Of a stretch of 19,800 bases of DNA, positions 1 to 6,245 are shown piece by piece. Each line of letters starts with the position of its first letter. Within the stretch, counting starts at the first letter, position 1. The notes beneath the pieces were generated by a model that saw only the letters and a list, made by a program, of their open reading frames with translations, did not search any database and was not told where the DNA came from. The position numbers were made by a program, and so were the translations under genes. The stretch lies in NCBI GenBank assembly GCA_937988695.1, contig CALKHM010000003.1:1-19800 (forward strand), given 5' to 3'. Origin of the DNA: an uncultured Microbacterium sp. GTDB taxonomy: Bacteria > Actinomycetota > Actinomycetes > Actinomycetales > Microbacteriaceae.

Positions 1-425
1 AGAACCCGCGTGCGGACGGCGACCTCGACCCGGAGAGCGAACGACAGGTCTCGGCGCACGTCGCCGAGACCTACGGCCACGAGTTCGTGTTCGTGACCGA
101 CTACCACCCGGAGATCCGGCCGTTCTACCACATGGTCGACCCCGAGACGGGGCTCACCCGCAGCTACGACCTGCTGTACGAGGGCGTCGAGATCACCACC
201 GGCGCGCAGCGCGAGCACCGCATCGAGCTGCTCGAGCAGCAGGCGCTGGCCAAGGGGCTCAAGCTCGAGGGACTCGCCCACTACCTGGACTTCTTCCGCT
301 ACGGCGTGCCACCGCACGGCGGTTTCGGGATGGGTCTGGCGCGCGTGCTCATGCTGTTGCTGGGCGAGGCGTCGATCCGCGAGGTCACGTTCCTGTTCCG
401 CGGACCCACTCGCCTGGCGCCCTGA
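1..425 (+). CDS. aspS: Aspartyl-tRNA synthetase, archaeal type, 3' end (partial)
   Basis: This is the C-terminal part of a class II aminoacyl-tRNA synthetase that charges tRNA with aspartate in the cytoplasm. The open frame enters from the left edge (first complete codon at base 3), and no start codon is in the window. Visible features are the GVEITTGAQREHR stretch of the catalytic core and class II motif 3 in the form GGFGMGLARVLMLLLG, followed by the short ending IREVTFLFRGPTRLAP. The short tail after motif 3, without the long extension of E. coli AspRS, matches archaeal-type AspRS. In this family the enzyme is often non-discriminating and also charges tRNA-Asn, which is converted to Asn-tRNA by GatCAB; that role is inferred here. 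AsnRS is the main alternative, but the ending fits AspRS better. The gene converges on the Dabb gene 78 bp downstream. Confidence 0.85.
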   Translation, partial: NPRADGDLDPESERQVSAHVAETYGHEFVFVTDYHPEIRPFYHMVDPETGLTRSYDLLYEGVEITTGAQREHRIELLEQQALAKGLKLEGLAHYLDFFRYGVPPHGGFGMGLARVLMLLLGEASIREVTFLFRGPTRLAP

Positions 426-503
426 CCCCTCGATGGCATCGAACAGGCCAGGGCGAACGCGCCGAGCGCCGAGGTCGCCGAGGCCATTGAGATCGAGAAG
501 CGA

Positions 504-800
504 TCACACCTCGAAGTCGACGGCGACCCGGTCGCTGACGACGCTGCGCACGTAGGCCACGACCTCGAGGTGCGCGGGGTGCACGGCGTACGCGCCGAGT
601 GCGTCGTGGTCGGCGAAGTCGGCGACCAGAGCCACATCCCAGTTGCCCTCGACGACGTTCGCACCCGCGCGCAGCTGCCCGATCGTCGGGACGACGCCGA
701 CCAGGGCGTTCAGACGGTCGGCGATCTCCTTCGCCTGCGCGGCGCGGGTGCTCTCGTCGTCGGCGGCCAGCTTCCACGCCACGACGTGCCGCAGCGTCAT
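504..800 (-). CDS. Dabb (stress-responsive A/B barrel) domain protein
   Basis: This encodes a 98-residue single-domain protein of the dimeric alpha/beta barrel (Dabb) family. It starts MTLRHVVAWKL and carries the typical central pattern WDVALVADFADHDALGAYAVHPAHLEV. Family members are small soluble dimers, some stress-responsive and some acting as polyketide cyclases; the function of this one is unknown. The ATG at 800 was chosen because it begins the first beta strand and overlaps the stop codon of the upstream glutaredoxin-like gene by 4 bp (ATGA). That overlap suggests translational coupling. Longer upstream starts in the same frame would only translate the neighbour's sequence out of frame. 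Confidence 0.85.
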   Translation of the reverse strand: MTLRHVVAWKLAADDESTRAAQAKEIADRLNALVGVVPTIGQLRAGANVVEGNWDVALVADFADHDALGAYAVHPAHLEVVAYVRSVVSDRVAVDFEV

Positions 801-1069
801 CGCTTGACCACCACGGCATCCAGCAGCGCATCGCGCAGCCGATCGGCGCCCACCCGCCAGTGCGCGTGCAGCGCGTCGTCGATGAGGACGACCGGGATCT
901 TCTCCCACCACTGCGCGTACAGCGCGGGATCGTCGAGGATCGACTGCTCGACGACGTCGATGCGCGCGGCGACCCCTTCGGGCAGATCCGCGAGGACCTG
1001 ATCGACCACTCCGTGGGCGACGTCGCAGAGGTGGCAGTCGGGCTTGCCGATGACGGTGAGCGTGGTCAC
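797..1069 (-). CDS. Glutaredoxin-like (DUF836-type) thiol protein
   Basis: This encodes a 90-residue thioredoxin-fold protein with a CxxC redox pair, Cys12-His-Leu-Cys15, directly after the first beta strand (TLTVIGKPDCHLC). A conserved cis-proline region follows at WWEKIPVVLIDD. Length and layout match the short glutaredoxin-like proteins of Actinobacteria. The likely role is thiol-disulfide exchange in the cytoplasm, with substrate unknown. The start is GTG at 1069. A TAGGAT hexamer lies 6 nt upstream and there is no clear Shine-Dalgarno sequence, so the mRNA is probably leaderless. It overlaps the downstream Dabb gene by 4 bp and sits 49 bp after the rhodanese gene, forming a small redox/stress cluster. 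Confidence 0.85.
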   Translation of the reverse strand: MTTLTVIGKPDCHLCDVAHGVVDQVLADLPEGVAARIDVVEQSILDDPALYAQWWEKIPVVLIDDALHAHWRVGADRLRDALLDAVVVKR

Positions 1070-1075
1070 ACTGTC

Positions 1076-1081
1076 ATCCTA
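1076..1081 (-). promoter_or_regulatory. Putative -10 hexamer of the glutaredoxin-like gene
   Basis: TAGGAT on the minus strand ends 6 nt before the GTG start at 1069, the spacing expected if transcription begins at the start codon. No recognisable -35 was found. Confidence 0.4.
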
Positions 1082-1100
1082 CGGGCGAAGCGGATGCCGC

Positions 1101-1128
1101 CGGCTCAGCGCTCGCGGCTCAGCGCTCG
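1101..1128. repeat. Perfect 14-bp tandem duplication over the rhodanese stop codon
   Basis: CGGCTCAGCGCTCG occurs twice head to tail (1101-1114 and 1115-1128). The second copy contains the stop codon of the minus-strand rhodanese gene (1119-1121), and the first copy holds the same triplet just beyond it. It looks like a recent local slippage duplication. Confidence 0.8.
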
Positions 1129-1412
1129 ACGTCGTAGCCCTGCTCGACCCACGCGGCGGTGCCGCCCTCGACGTTGGTCACGTCCAGACCCTGCGCCTGC
1201 AGCGACTTCACGACCCGCGCGGAGCGACCACCGAGCTGACAGATCACGTGGAACGGCGCGTCGGGCAGCTCGCCGAGGTGGTCCGCGATGGTCGACATCG
1301 GCATGCTGATCGCGCCGGGAACGTGACCTGCGGCGTACTCGTCGGCTTCGCGCACGTCGACGAGCGGGACGTCCACGCTCTCGTGCAGCTGCTGAACCGT
1401 GATCGTCTTCAT
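1119..1412 (-). CDS. Single-domain rhodanese-like protein
   Basis: This encodes a 97-residue rhodanese domain. It shows the N-terminal VPLVDVREADEYAAGHVPGAISMPM signature and an active-site loop Cys58-Gln-Leu-Gly-Gly-Arg-Ser that carries the catalytic cysteine. The C-terminal VEGGTAAWVEQGY is typical of the family. Single-domain rhodaneses transfer sulfane sulfur from donors such as thiosulfate or persulfides; the physiological acceptor is unknown. The ATG at 1412 is preceded by a purine-rich AGGGGAG element 5 nt upstream. The gene lies upstream of the glutaredoxin-like and Dabb genes on the same strand, consistent with a thiol/sulfur stress role. Its stop codon lies in a 14-bp tandem duplication. 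Confidence 0.9.
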   Translation of the reverse strand: MKTITVQQLHESVDVPLVDVREADEYAAGHVPGAISMPMSTIADHLGELPDAPFHVICQLGGRSARVVKSLQAQGLDVTNVEGGTAAWVEQGYDVER

Positions 1413-1472
1413 TCCCTCTCCCCTTGTCGGTGCCTGCCCAGCGCCCTCACGGGCGACGAAGCGCCTACACGA

Positions 1473-1498
1473 AGCGCCCGTCCCACAGGACAGGCGCT
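1473..1498 (-). terminator. Terminator-like hairpin after the bS22 gene
   Basis: Read on the minus strand, AGCGCCTGTCC, a TGTG loop and GGACGGGCGCT form an 11-bp stem with one G-U pair. It lies 16 bp beyond the bS22 stop codon. The U-tract is poor, as is usual in high-GC Actinobacteria, so termination is inferred from position and stem strength. Confidence 0.6.
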
Positions 1499-1513
1499 CG
1501 GTGTCTGAGCCGC

Positions 1514-1612
1514 TTACTTCTTGTTGCGGCGCTGATGGCGAGTCTTGCGAAGCAGCTTGCGGTGCTTCTTCTTCGCCATGCGCTTGCGGCGCTTCTTGAT
1601 GACAGAACCCAC
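1514..1612 (-). CDS. Small ribosomal subunit protein bS22 (AURKAIP1/COX24 domain)
   Basis: This 32-residue, extremely basic protein begins GSVIKKRRKRM after its initiator and ends in RTRHQ-like basic sequence and NKK. It matches the actinobacterial 30S protein bS22, first described from mycobacterial ribosome structures, and its mitochondrial relatives in the AURKAIP1/COX24 family. It binds rRNA in the small subunit near the decoding region. The start is GTG at 1612 with a GAGG Shine-Dalgarno sequence 6 nt upstream. An internal ATG would remove the conserved GSVIKKRRKR segment. The upstream HTH gene is its neighbour in mycobacteria too (the Rv0500A/Rv0500B pair), which supports both calls. 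A strong hairpin follows it. Confidence 0.93.
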   Translation of the reverse strand: MGSVIKKRRKRMAKKKHRKLLRKTRHQRRNKK

Positions 1613-1641
1613 GGAAAACCTCACTAGTCAGGGGTCTGGGC

Positions 1642-1674
1642 GCAGATGGTCCGCGCCCGGGAACGGGCAGATGG
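1642..1674. repeat. 8-bp direct repeats flanking a small hairpin upstream of bS22
   Basis: GCAGATGG occurs at 1642-1649 and 1667-1674. Between them lies a short hairpin with arms GCCCG and CGGGC around a 4-nt loop. The group sits 30-62 bp upstream of the bS22 GTG and may lie in its 5' untranslated region. A regulatory role is only inferred. Confidence 0.35.
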
Positions 1675-1692
1675 AAAATGCCTCGTGACAGT

Positions 1693-1884
1693 CTAGCCGA
1701 CGTCGGCGATAGGACGATGCAGAGCGTCAGCGACGGCCGACTCGGGCACTCGATAGCTGCGGCCGAAACGCACGGCCGGCAGGTCGCCTGAGTGCACCAG
1801 GCGGTAGACGGTCATCTTCGAGACGCGCATGATCTCCGCGACCTCGGCAACCGTCAGGAATCGCACATCGGGCAATTCGGCCAT
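1693..1884 (-). CDS. BldC/excisionase-like helix-turn-helix DNA-binding protein
   Basis: This encodes a 63-residue protein consisting of one winged MerR-like HTH (HTH_17/excisionase type). TVAEVAEIMRVSKMTVYRLV forms the HTH at residues 11-30, and GDLPAVRFGRSYRVPESAV forms the wing. Proteins of this size are conserved in Actinobacteria directly upstream of the bS22 gene. They resemble BldC and phage excisionases, but here the role is more likely transcriptional control than recombination, since no integrase is nearby. The ATG at 1884 was chosen to match the short family length. An in-frame GTG at 1896 would add four residues and is possible. A good promoter and a dyad lie upstream. Confidence 0.88.
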   Translation of the reverse strand: MAELPDVRFLTVAEVAEIMRVSKMTVYRLVHSGDLPAVRFGRSYRVPESAVADALHRPIADVG

Positions 1885-1929
1885 GTCCTCATTCACCTTT
1901 CCCCAGCAACGGCTGCTCGGTCCCCAGAT

Positions 1930-1952
1930 CACAGCAGCCCCACACTGCTGTG
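1930..1952. promoter_or_regulatory. Perfect dyad (CACAGCAG-N7-CTGCTGTG) at the HTH gene promoter
   Basis: Two perfect 8-bp inverted arms, at 1930-1937 and 1945-1952, are separated by 7 bp. The right arm reaches the predicted transcription start of the HTH gene (about 1949), so bound protein would block the promoter. It may be an autoregulatory operator or a 5'-UTR hairpin. Confidence 0.45.
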
Positions 1953-1955
1953 CAC

Positions 1956-1985
1956 ACTCTATGGTGTCAGAGCGATCTGTGTAAA
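1956..1985 (-). promoter_or_regulatory. Predicted promoter of the HTH-bS22 gene pair
   Basis: On the minus strand a -35 TTTACA (1980-1985) and a -10 TAGAGT (1956-1961) are separated by 18 bp. These match the housekeeping consensus at 5/6 and 4/6 positions. The predicted start near 1949 would give a 5' UTR of about 65 nt before the HTH gene. Confidence 0.5.
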
Positions 1986-2139
1986 CCCATGAGACGGGTG
2001 TGATAACGCCCAGGACGCGCATAGCGGTTCGAGAAGGTTGACATAGCGGACCCTCGTCGTGCGCAGATGATCCGCCCACTCACGCCGCGTTCACTGGTGC
2101 ACATGGACATGGTCCTCCGGATCGCGGGATGAGCACACG

Positions 2140-3255
2140 GTGACCGTCGTCCTGATCCCCGCGTTCGAGCCCGACCTGCGGCTCGTCGGCCTCGTGCACG
2201 CCCTGCGCGAGCGGCGCCCGGTGGTCGTCGTCGACGACGGGTCCGGTCCGGCGTTCGCCGGCGTGTTCGCGCAGGCCGCGGCATCCGGCGCGATCGTGTT
2301 CGCCCACGACCGCAACCGCGGCAAGGGCGCGGCACTGCGCACCGGCTTCGCGCTCATCGCCGCGCAGTTCGCCGGAAGCGACGTCGTCACCGCCGACGCC
2401 GATGGCCAGCACACCCCCGCCGACATCGAACGCGTCGCGGCGCGCATCGCCGACGGCCGGATCGTGCTCGGCGCGCGCGCGTTCACCGGCACGGTGCCGG
2501 CCCGCAGCCGCATCGGCAACGCCGCCACCCGCGCGGTGTTCGCATGGGTGTCGGGGCGGCACATCCGCGACACGCAGACCGGACTGCGGGGCCTGCCCGC
2601 ATCCGCCCTCGGCTGGCTGCAGAGCGTGCGCGGCGACCGGTTCGACTACGAGTTCCGGATGCTGCTGCAGGCGAGGTCCGCGGGGCTCGAGCTCGTGGAG
2701 GAGCCGATCGCCACGGTCTACGCCGACGGCAACGCGTCCAGCCACTTCCGGCCGGTGCGCGACTCGTTGCGCATCTCTGCGCCGGTCGCGCGCTTCGCGC
2801 TGTCGGCGCTGTCGGCGTTGCTCATCGACACGACGGCGCTGCTCGTGCTGCAGCCGGTGCTCGGCTCGCTGCTGCTGGCGGTGATCGCCGCGCGGATCCT
2901 CAGCGCGAGCGTCAACTTCGCCGTGAACCGGCGACTCGTGTTCCGGCGTGGTCGCGACGTGCCTGTGCGCACCGCCGCGCTTGGCTACCTGAGCCTGGCG
3001 ACCCTGTTGCTGGCGGCCAACTACGGCGTCATCACCGTGCTCGTCGACGTGGGCACGCCGCTCGTGGCGGCCAAGCTGGCGACCGAGGCGACGATGTTCC
3101 TGGTCAGCTTCGGGGTGCAGCGCGCGGTGGTGTTCACTCCCGCGCACCCTGCCGCTCCGCGGCGGCCCGCCGCTGCCGCCGCTGCCCGGCGGCATCGATC
3201 AGGTCGCGCAGCCGCGCCGCGTGCGGTGCGGGCTGACGCTCCCGTGCATAGGTGA
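2140..3255 (+). CDS. GT2 family glycosyltransferase fused to a GtrA-like membrane domain
   Basis: This encodes a 371-residue fusion. Residues 1-205 form a GT-A fold glycosyltransferase of the dolichol-phosphate mannosyltransferase-like GT2 type, with DDGS at 32-35, the metal/nucleotide-binding DAD at 86-88 and DTQTGLRG near 144. Residues 215-333 form a four-helix GtrA domain (SVNFAVNRRLVF signature, ending FGVQRAVVF). Such proteins are thought to make or flip polyprenyl-phosphate sugars for cell-envelope glycan modification; donor and acceptor are unknown. The start is GTG at 2140, because a nearby ATG at 2129 runs into a stop after four codons. Residues past 333 are an Ala/Arg-rich tail encoded wholly antisense to the end of the convergent GT4 gene, and GtrA proteins usually end before such a tail. 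Confidence 0.85.
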   Translation: MTVVLIPAFEPDLRLVGLVHALRERRPVVVVDDGSGPAFAGVFAQAAASGAIVFAHDRNRGKGAALRTGFALIAAQFAGSDVVTADADGQHTPADIERVAARIADGRIVLGARAFTGTVPARSRIGNAATRAVFAWVSGRHIRDTQTGLRGLPASALGWLQSVRGDRFDYEFRMLLQARSAGLELVEEPIATVYADGNASSHFRPVRDSLRISAPVARFALSALSALLIDTTALLVLQPVLGSLLLAVIAARILSASVNFAVNRRLVFRRGRDVPVRTAALGYLSLATLLLAANYGVITVLVDVGTPLVAAKLATEATMFLVSFGVQRAVVFTPAHPAAPRRPAAAAAARRHRSGRAAAPRAVRADAPVHR

Positions 3256-4318
3256 GCGCGGCTGCCGCCGCGCGGTCCCGCGCTCCCCGGTCGGCGGACA
3301 GACGCTCCAGCACCGCCGCCAGCCCCGCGGCATCCGGCGTCTGCGCGCCCAGCGCCGCGTCACCGAACTCCTCCGCGAGCGTCGGGTCGGCGACGACGGC
3401 GGGCCGACCGCGGCTGAACGCCTCCAACGCGACCATCGGCTGGTTGTCGAACCCCAGCGACGAGATCAGCACGCCGTCGGATGCCGCCACCAGCGCGCCC
3501 ACCCGTTCGCCTGGCACACGTCCGTGGAACGTCACGTCGGTCTGCGGCCGGTGCTCCCCGCCGGCCACGTGCAGATGCACCCGGCCCGCCCCCAGGCGCG
3601 CGGTGACGATCCGCATCGCCTCCAGTGCGACATCCAGTCGCTTCTCCGGAGCGAACCGTGCCGCCCAGACCAGCGTGAGCGGCTCGTCGCCGCGGGATGC
3701 CGCCGGCTGCAGCGGCTCGGCGATGTTCGACAGCTCGTACACGGCGCGCAGCCCTACTGTCTGCAGCGCCCGCGCCTGATGCGCGGACGGCGACAGCACC
3801 GCGTCGGCCCGCGACGCGATCGTGAGCGTCATGGTGCGCAGCGCGTTGTTGATGGGCGAGCTGCCGACGTAGCGCGGGGCCGCGTGCAGGTGGGTGATGT
3901 GGTGGTACTCCCAGCGCGCCAGCGGCACCAGCAGCGACAGCACCGGCGAAGCCTGCCAGAAGAAGGTGTGCACGGTGTGCAGCACGGGCCGATCCTGTGC
4001 GGCGCCGACCGCGAGGGCCGCGGCAGCCAGGGTGAACTCCGAATGCACCAGCAGCGCCTCGACGTCGTGCTGTGCGGCCAGGTGCGCGACCTCGACCCGC
4101 AGCCGACGGCGCGCGGCAAGCACCGGCAGCCCGACGCCGGGCACGATGAATGCCGCGCGCGCGTCGACGGGAACGATGCCCGGCGTGCCGTCCAGCACGT
4201 CGGCGTCGGGAGCCACGACCACCACGGTCCATCCCTGCGCGGCAAGACCGCGCGCCTGCCGCAGGAACGCCGTCTGCGCACCGCCGAGATAGCGCAACGA
4301 GTAGTCGCACAGGAGCAT
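3134..4318 (-). CDS. GT4 family glycosyltransferase
   Basis: This encodes a 394-residue GT-B fold glycosyltransferase. The N-terminal Rossmann half opens MLLCDYSLRYLGGAQTAFLRQ. The C-terminal half carries VWAARFAPEKRLDVALEAM and GFDNQPMVALEAFSRGRPAVV. The usual E-x7-E donor-binding motif appears here with Asp in the first position (D-x7-E), a conservative change. The likely role is transfer of a nucleotide sugar to an envelope or lipid acceptor. The ATG at 4318 has GGAG 5 nt upstream. A GTG at 4351 that overlaps the arsR stop would add 11 residues and remains possible. The last 122 bp overlap the 3' end of the convergent GT2-GtrA gene. The two enzymes may share an envelope-glycan pathway, which is inference from adjacency. 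Confidence 0.85.
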   Translation of the reverse strand: MLLCDYSLRYLGGAQTAFLRQARGLAAQGWTVVVVAPDADVLDGTPGIVPVDARAAFIVPGVGLPVLAARRRLRVEVAHLAAQHDVEALLVHSEFTLAAAALAVGAAQDRPVLHTVHTFFWQASPVLSLLVPLARWEYHHITHLHAAPRYVGSSPINNALRTMTLTIASRADAVLSPSAHQARALQTVGLRAVYELSNIAEPLQPAASRGDEPLTLVWAARFAPEKRLDVALEAMRIVTARLGAGRVHLHVAGGEHRPQTDVTFHGRVPGERVGALVAASDGVLISSLGFDNQPMVALEAFSRGRPAVVADPTLAEEFGDAALGAQTPDAAGLAAVLERLSADRGARDRAAAAALTYARERQPAPHAARLRDLIDAAGQRRQRRAAAERQGARE

Positions 4319-4347
4319 GATCGCTCCGTGCGTGGCATCCGACCCGG

Positions 4348-4746
4348 TCACCGTCCGGGCAGCTTCTTCAGTGCGCTCTCCCAGGCGTGCTTGGCAGAGG
4401 CCGCGGCCCGCCCGACCGCCTCGGCGGCGTGCACGGCGGGCTCGGGGAGCGGGATGACGTCGGCGGAGCCGGCCTCGTCGAGGAACGGCACGATCCAGGC
4501 GTCCACCTCGTCCAGCGGCGCGGCCTGCAGGCGGTAGTAGCGGTGCTGCCCCTCCTCGCGCACGGCGACCAGCCCCGCCTCTCGAAGCACCTTCAGATGC
4601 TTCGAGACGGTGGGTTGGCTCACCCCCAGCTCGGACACGATCTGCGACACGCTCGTGCCGTCCTGTCCGCCGGCGGCGCGATCGAGCAGCAGGCGCAGGA
4701 TGTCGCGCCGGGTGCCGTCCGCGATCACGTCGAAGATGTCGGCCAT
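4348..4746 (-). CDS. ArsR family winged-helix transcriptional regulator
   Basis: This encodes a 132-residue repressor-like protein. It opens MADIFDVIADGTRRDILRLL, and the winged HTH includes SVSQIVSELGVSQPTVSKHLKVLREAGLV (about residues 32-60) with the wing VREEGQHRYYRL. No cysteine metal site is visible, so it is closer to the non-metal ArsR/SmtB-like regulators. A C-terminal stretch of about 40 residues after the wing is Ala/Glu-rich. The ATG at 4746 was chosen over a longer frame reaching 4788, which would run into trkH. A TAACCT hexamer 7 nt upstream suggests a leaderless mRNA, though AAGGG just before the start could also serve as a ribosome site. It is divergent from trkH across about 40 bp and immediately upstream of the GT4 gene. 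Confidence 0.88.
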   Translation of the reverse strand: MADIFDVIADGTRRDILRLLLDRAAGGQDGTSVSQIVSELGVSQPTVSKHLKVLREAGLVAVREEGQHRYYRLQAAPLDEVDAWIVPFLDEAGSADVIPLPEPAVHAAEAVGRAAASAKHAWESALKKLPGR

Positions 4747-4753
4747 GACCCTT

Positions 4754-4759
4754 AGGTTA
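4754..4759 (-). promoter_or_regulatory. Putative -10 hexamer of the arsR-type gene
   Basis: TAACCT on the minus strand lies 7 nt before the ATG at 4746, which fits a leaderless transcript. It lies within 20 bp of the putative trkH -10, so the divergent promoters must overlap. Confidence 0.45.
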
Positions 4760-4777
4760 GCCGGGCGTCCGGCTGAG

Positions 4778-4783
4778 TACCAT
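4778..4783 (+). promoter_or_regulatory. Putative -10 hexamer of trkH
   Basis: TACCAT, preceded by a TG dinucleotide, ends 7 nt before the ATG at 4791. This would make the second ATG the first codon of a leaderless mRNA. The first ATG (4782) overlaps the hexamer. Confidence 0.4.
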
Positions 4784-4790
4784 GACACAG

Positions 4791-6245
4791 ATGTCCTCGA
4801 TTCCTCCGGAGCGGTCGCCGTCTCCCGGGCTCGCCCGCACGATGCAGGCGTTCGCGGTGCGCGCGCGGGACGTCGGCCGAGAGGTGACGACGGCGTCGCC
4901 CGCGCGATTCGCGGTGCTCGTGTTCCTCGCGCTCATCACCCTGTTCACGGTGCTGCTGACGCTGCCGATCGCGAGCGCATCGGGCACGGCAACGGCGTTC
5001 GTGGACGCTCTGTTCACCGCGGTGTCGACGATCTGCGTCACGGGGCTGACGACCGTCGACATGGGCACGCACTGGTCGCCTTTCGGCCTGATCGTCATCT
5101 ATGTGGGCGTCAACGTCGGAGCGATGGGAGTGCTCACGTTCGCCTCGATCCTGGGCCTGGTGATCTCCAAGCGTCTCGGGCTGCGGGCCAAACTCATCGC
5201 CGCCAGTGACACCAACCCGCTGCGCGCGCACGGCGGCCCGGTCAACGAGGGGCAGACGGTGCGCCTGGGCGAGGTGGGCTCGCTGCTGTCGACGGTGGCC
5301 CTGTCGACGCTCATCATCGAGGCAGGCATCGCCGTGCTGATGTATCCCTCGCTGCTGGTCGGCGGGGTCTCGCCCCTGCGGGCGCTGTGGGAGGCGCCGT
5401 ACTACGCGGCGATGGCGTTCACCAACACCGGGTTCACCCCGAATCCGGAGGGCCTCACGCCGTTCCTGCACGACTACTTTTTCCTCACCATGATGATGCT
5501 GGCGGTGTTCCTCGGCTCGATCGGGTTCCCGGTCATCTACACGCTCTGGCGCCAGCGCTGGCACGTGCGTGCATGGTCGCTGCACGCCAAGCTCACGATC
5601 ATCACCACGGTGCTGCTGTTCTTCGTCGGCGGCGTCGTGTTCCTGGGACTGGAGTTCGACAACCCGCAGACGTTCGGCGACCGCAACGCGTGGGACACGA
5701 TCTTCCAGTCGTTCTTCCTGTCCGGGATGACCCGGTCTGCGGGCTTCTCCACGATCGACACCGGCCAGTTGCACGGATCGTCGGTGATCGTCGGCTCGAT
5801 GCTCATGTTCGTCGGCGGCGGCTCGGCATCCACCGCCGGCGGGATCAAGGTGACGACCCTGGCCGTGCTGGCGCTGGCCGTCTGGTCGGAGGCGAAGGGC
5901 CGCCCCTCGGTGCAGGCGTTCGGCCGCCGCATCCCCAGCGACGTGCAACGGGTCGCCCTGGCCGTGGTCGCGTGGGGGGCGACCATCGTCGCGGTCTCCA
6001 CCGTCACCGTCGCGCAGATGACTAAGGCGCCAGTGGGCGACGTGCTGTTCGACGTGATCTCGGCGTTCGCCACGGTCGGACTGTCGTCGGGAGTGACCGA
6101 GGCCGCGCCCGACCCGGCGAAGTACGTGCTGGCGGCCACCATGCTGATGGGCCGCATTGGTACAGTGACACTCGCGGCGGCGGTCGCCGCGACGTCGCGC
6201 TCGCAGCTGTATTCGCTGCCCGTGGAAAGGCCGATCGTTGGTTGA
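4791..6245 (+). CDS. TrkH-type potassium uptake channel subunit
   Basis: This is the membrane subunit of a Trk/Ktr potassium uptake system, a pseudo-tetramer of four pore repeats in the cytoplasmic membrane. The four filter segments are visible: STICVTGLTTVD (about residue 80), MAFTNTGFTPN (about 210), GMTRSAGFSTID (about 315) and AFATVGLSSGVT (about 427). The length of 484-487 residues is normal for the family. An ATG at 4782 is also in frame, but no Shine-Dalgarno sequence supports either start. The ATG at 4791 is preferred because a TACCAT hexamer lies 7 nt upstream. The 3' end overlaps trkA by 8 bp, so both subunits are made from one transcript. Confidence 0.93.
   Translation: MSSIPPERSPSPGLARTMQAFAVRARDVGREVTTASPARFAVLVFLALITLFTVLLTLPIASASGTATAFVDALFTAVSTICVTGLTTVDMGTHWSPFGLIVIYVGVNVGAMGVLTFASILGLVISKRLGLRAKLIAASDTNPLRAHGGPVNEGQTVRLGEVGSLLSTVALSTLIIEAGIAVLMYPSLLVGGVSPLRALWEAPYYAAMAFTNTGFTPNPEGLTPFLHDYFFLTMMMLAVFLGSIGFPVIYTLWRQRWHVRAWSLHAKLTIITTVLLFFVGGVVFLGLEFDNPQTFGDRNAWDTIFQSFFLSGMTRSAGFSTIDTGQLHGSSVIVGSMLMFVGGGSASTAGGIKVTTLAVLALAVWSEAKGRPSVQAFGRRIPSDVQRVALAVVAWGATIVAVSTVTVAQMTKAPVGDVLFDVISAFATVGLSSGVTEAAPDPAKYVLAATMLMGRIGTVTLAAAVAATSRSQLYSLPVERPIVG

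Noticed and set aside
426..503. Small hairpin (TCGATGGCATCGA) and a short open stretch resembling coding sequence after aspS.
   Set aside because: The stem is only 5-6 bp, there is no start codon with a ribosome site, and no family is recognisable.
1693..1884. Excisionase-like HTH as a sign of a prophage or integrated element.
   Set aside because: No integrase, attachment-like repeats or phage genes are near, and the pairing with bS22 is the conserved chromosomal arrangement.
2038..2043. Perfect TTGACA on the plus strand upstream of the GT2-GtrA gene.
   Set aside because: No acceptable -10 lies 16-18 bp downstream. The nearest TATAAT-like hexamer is about 22 bp away, so I do not call a promoter.
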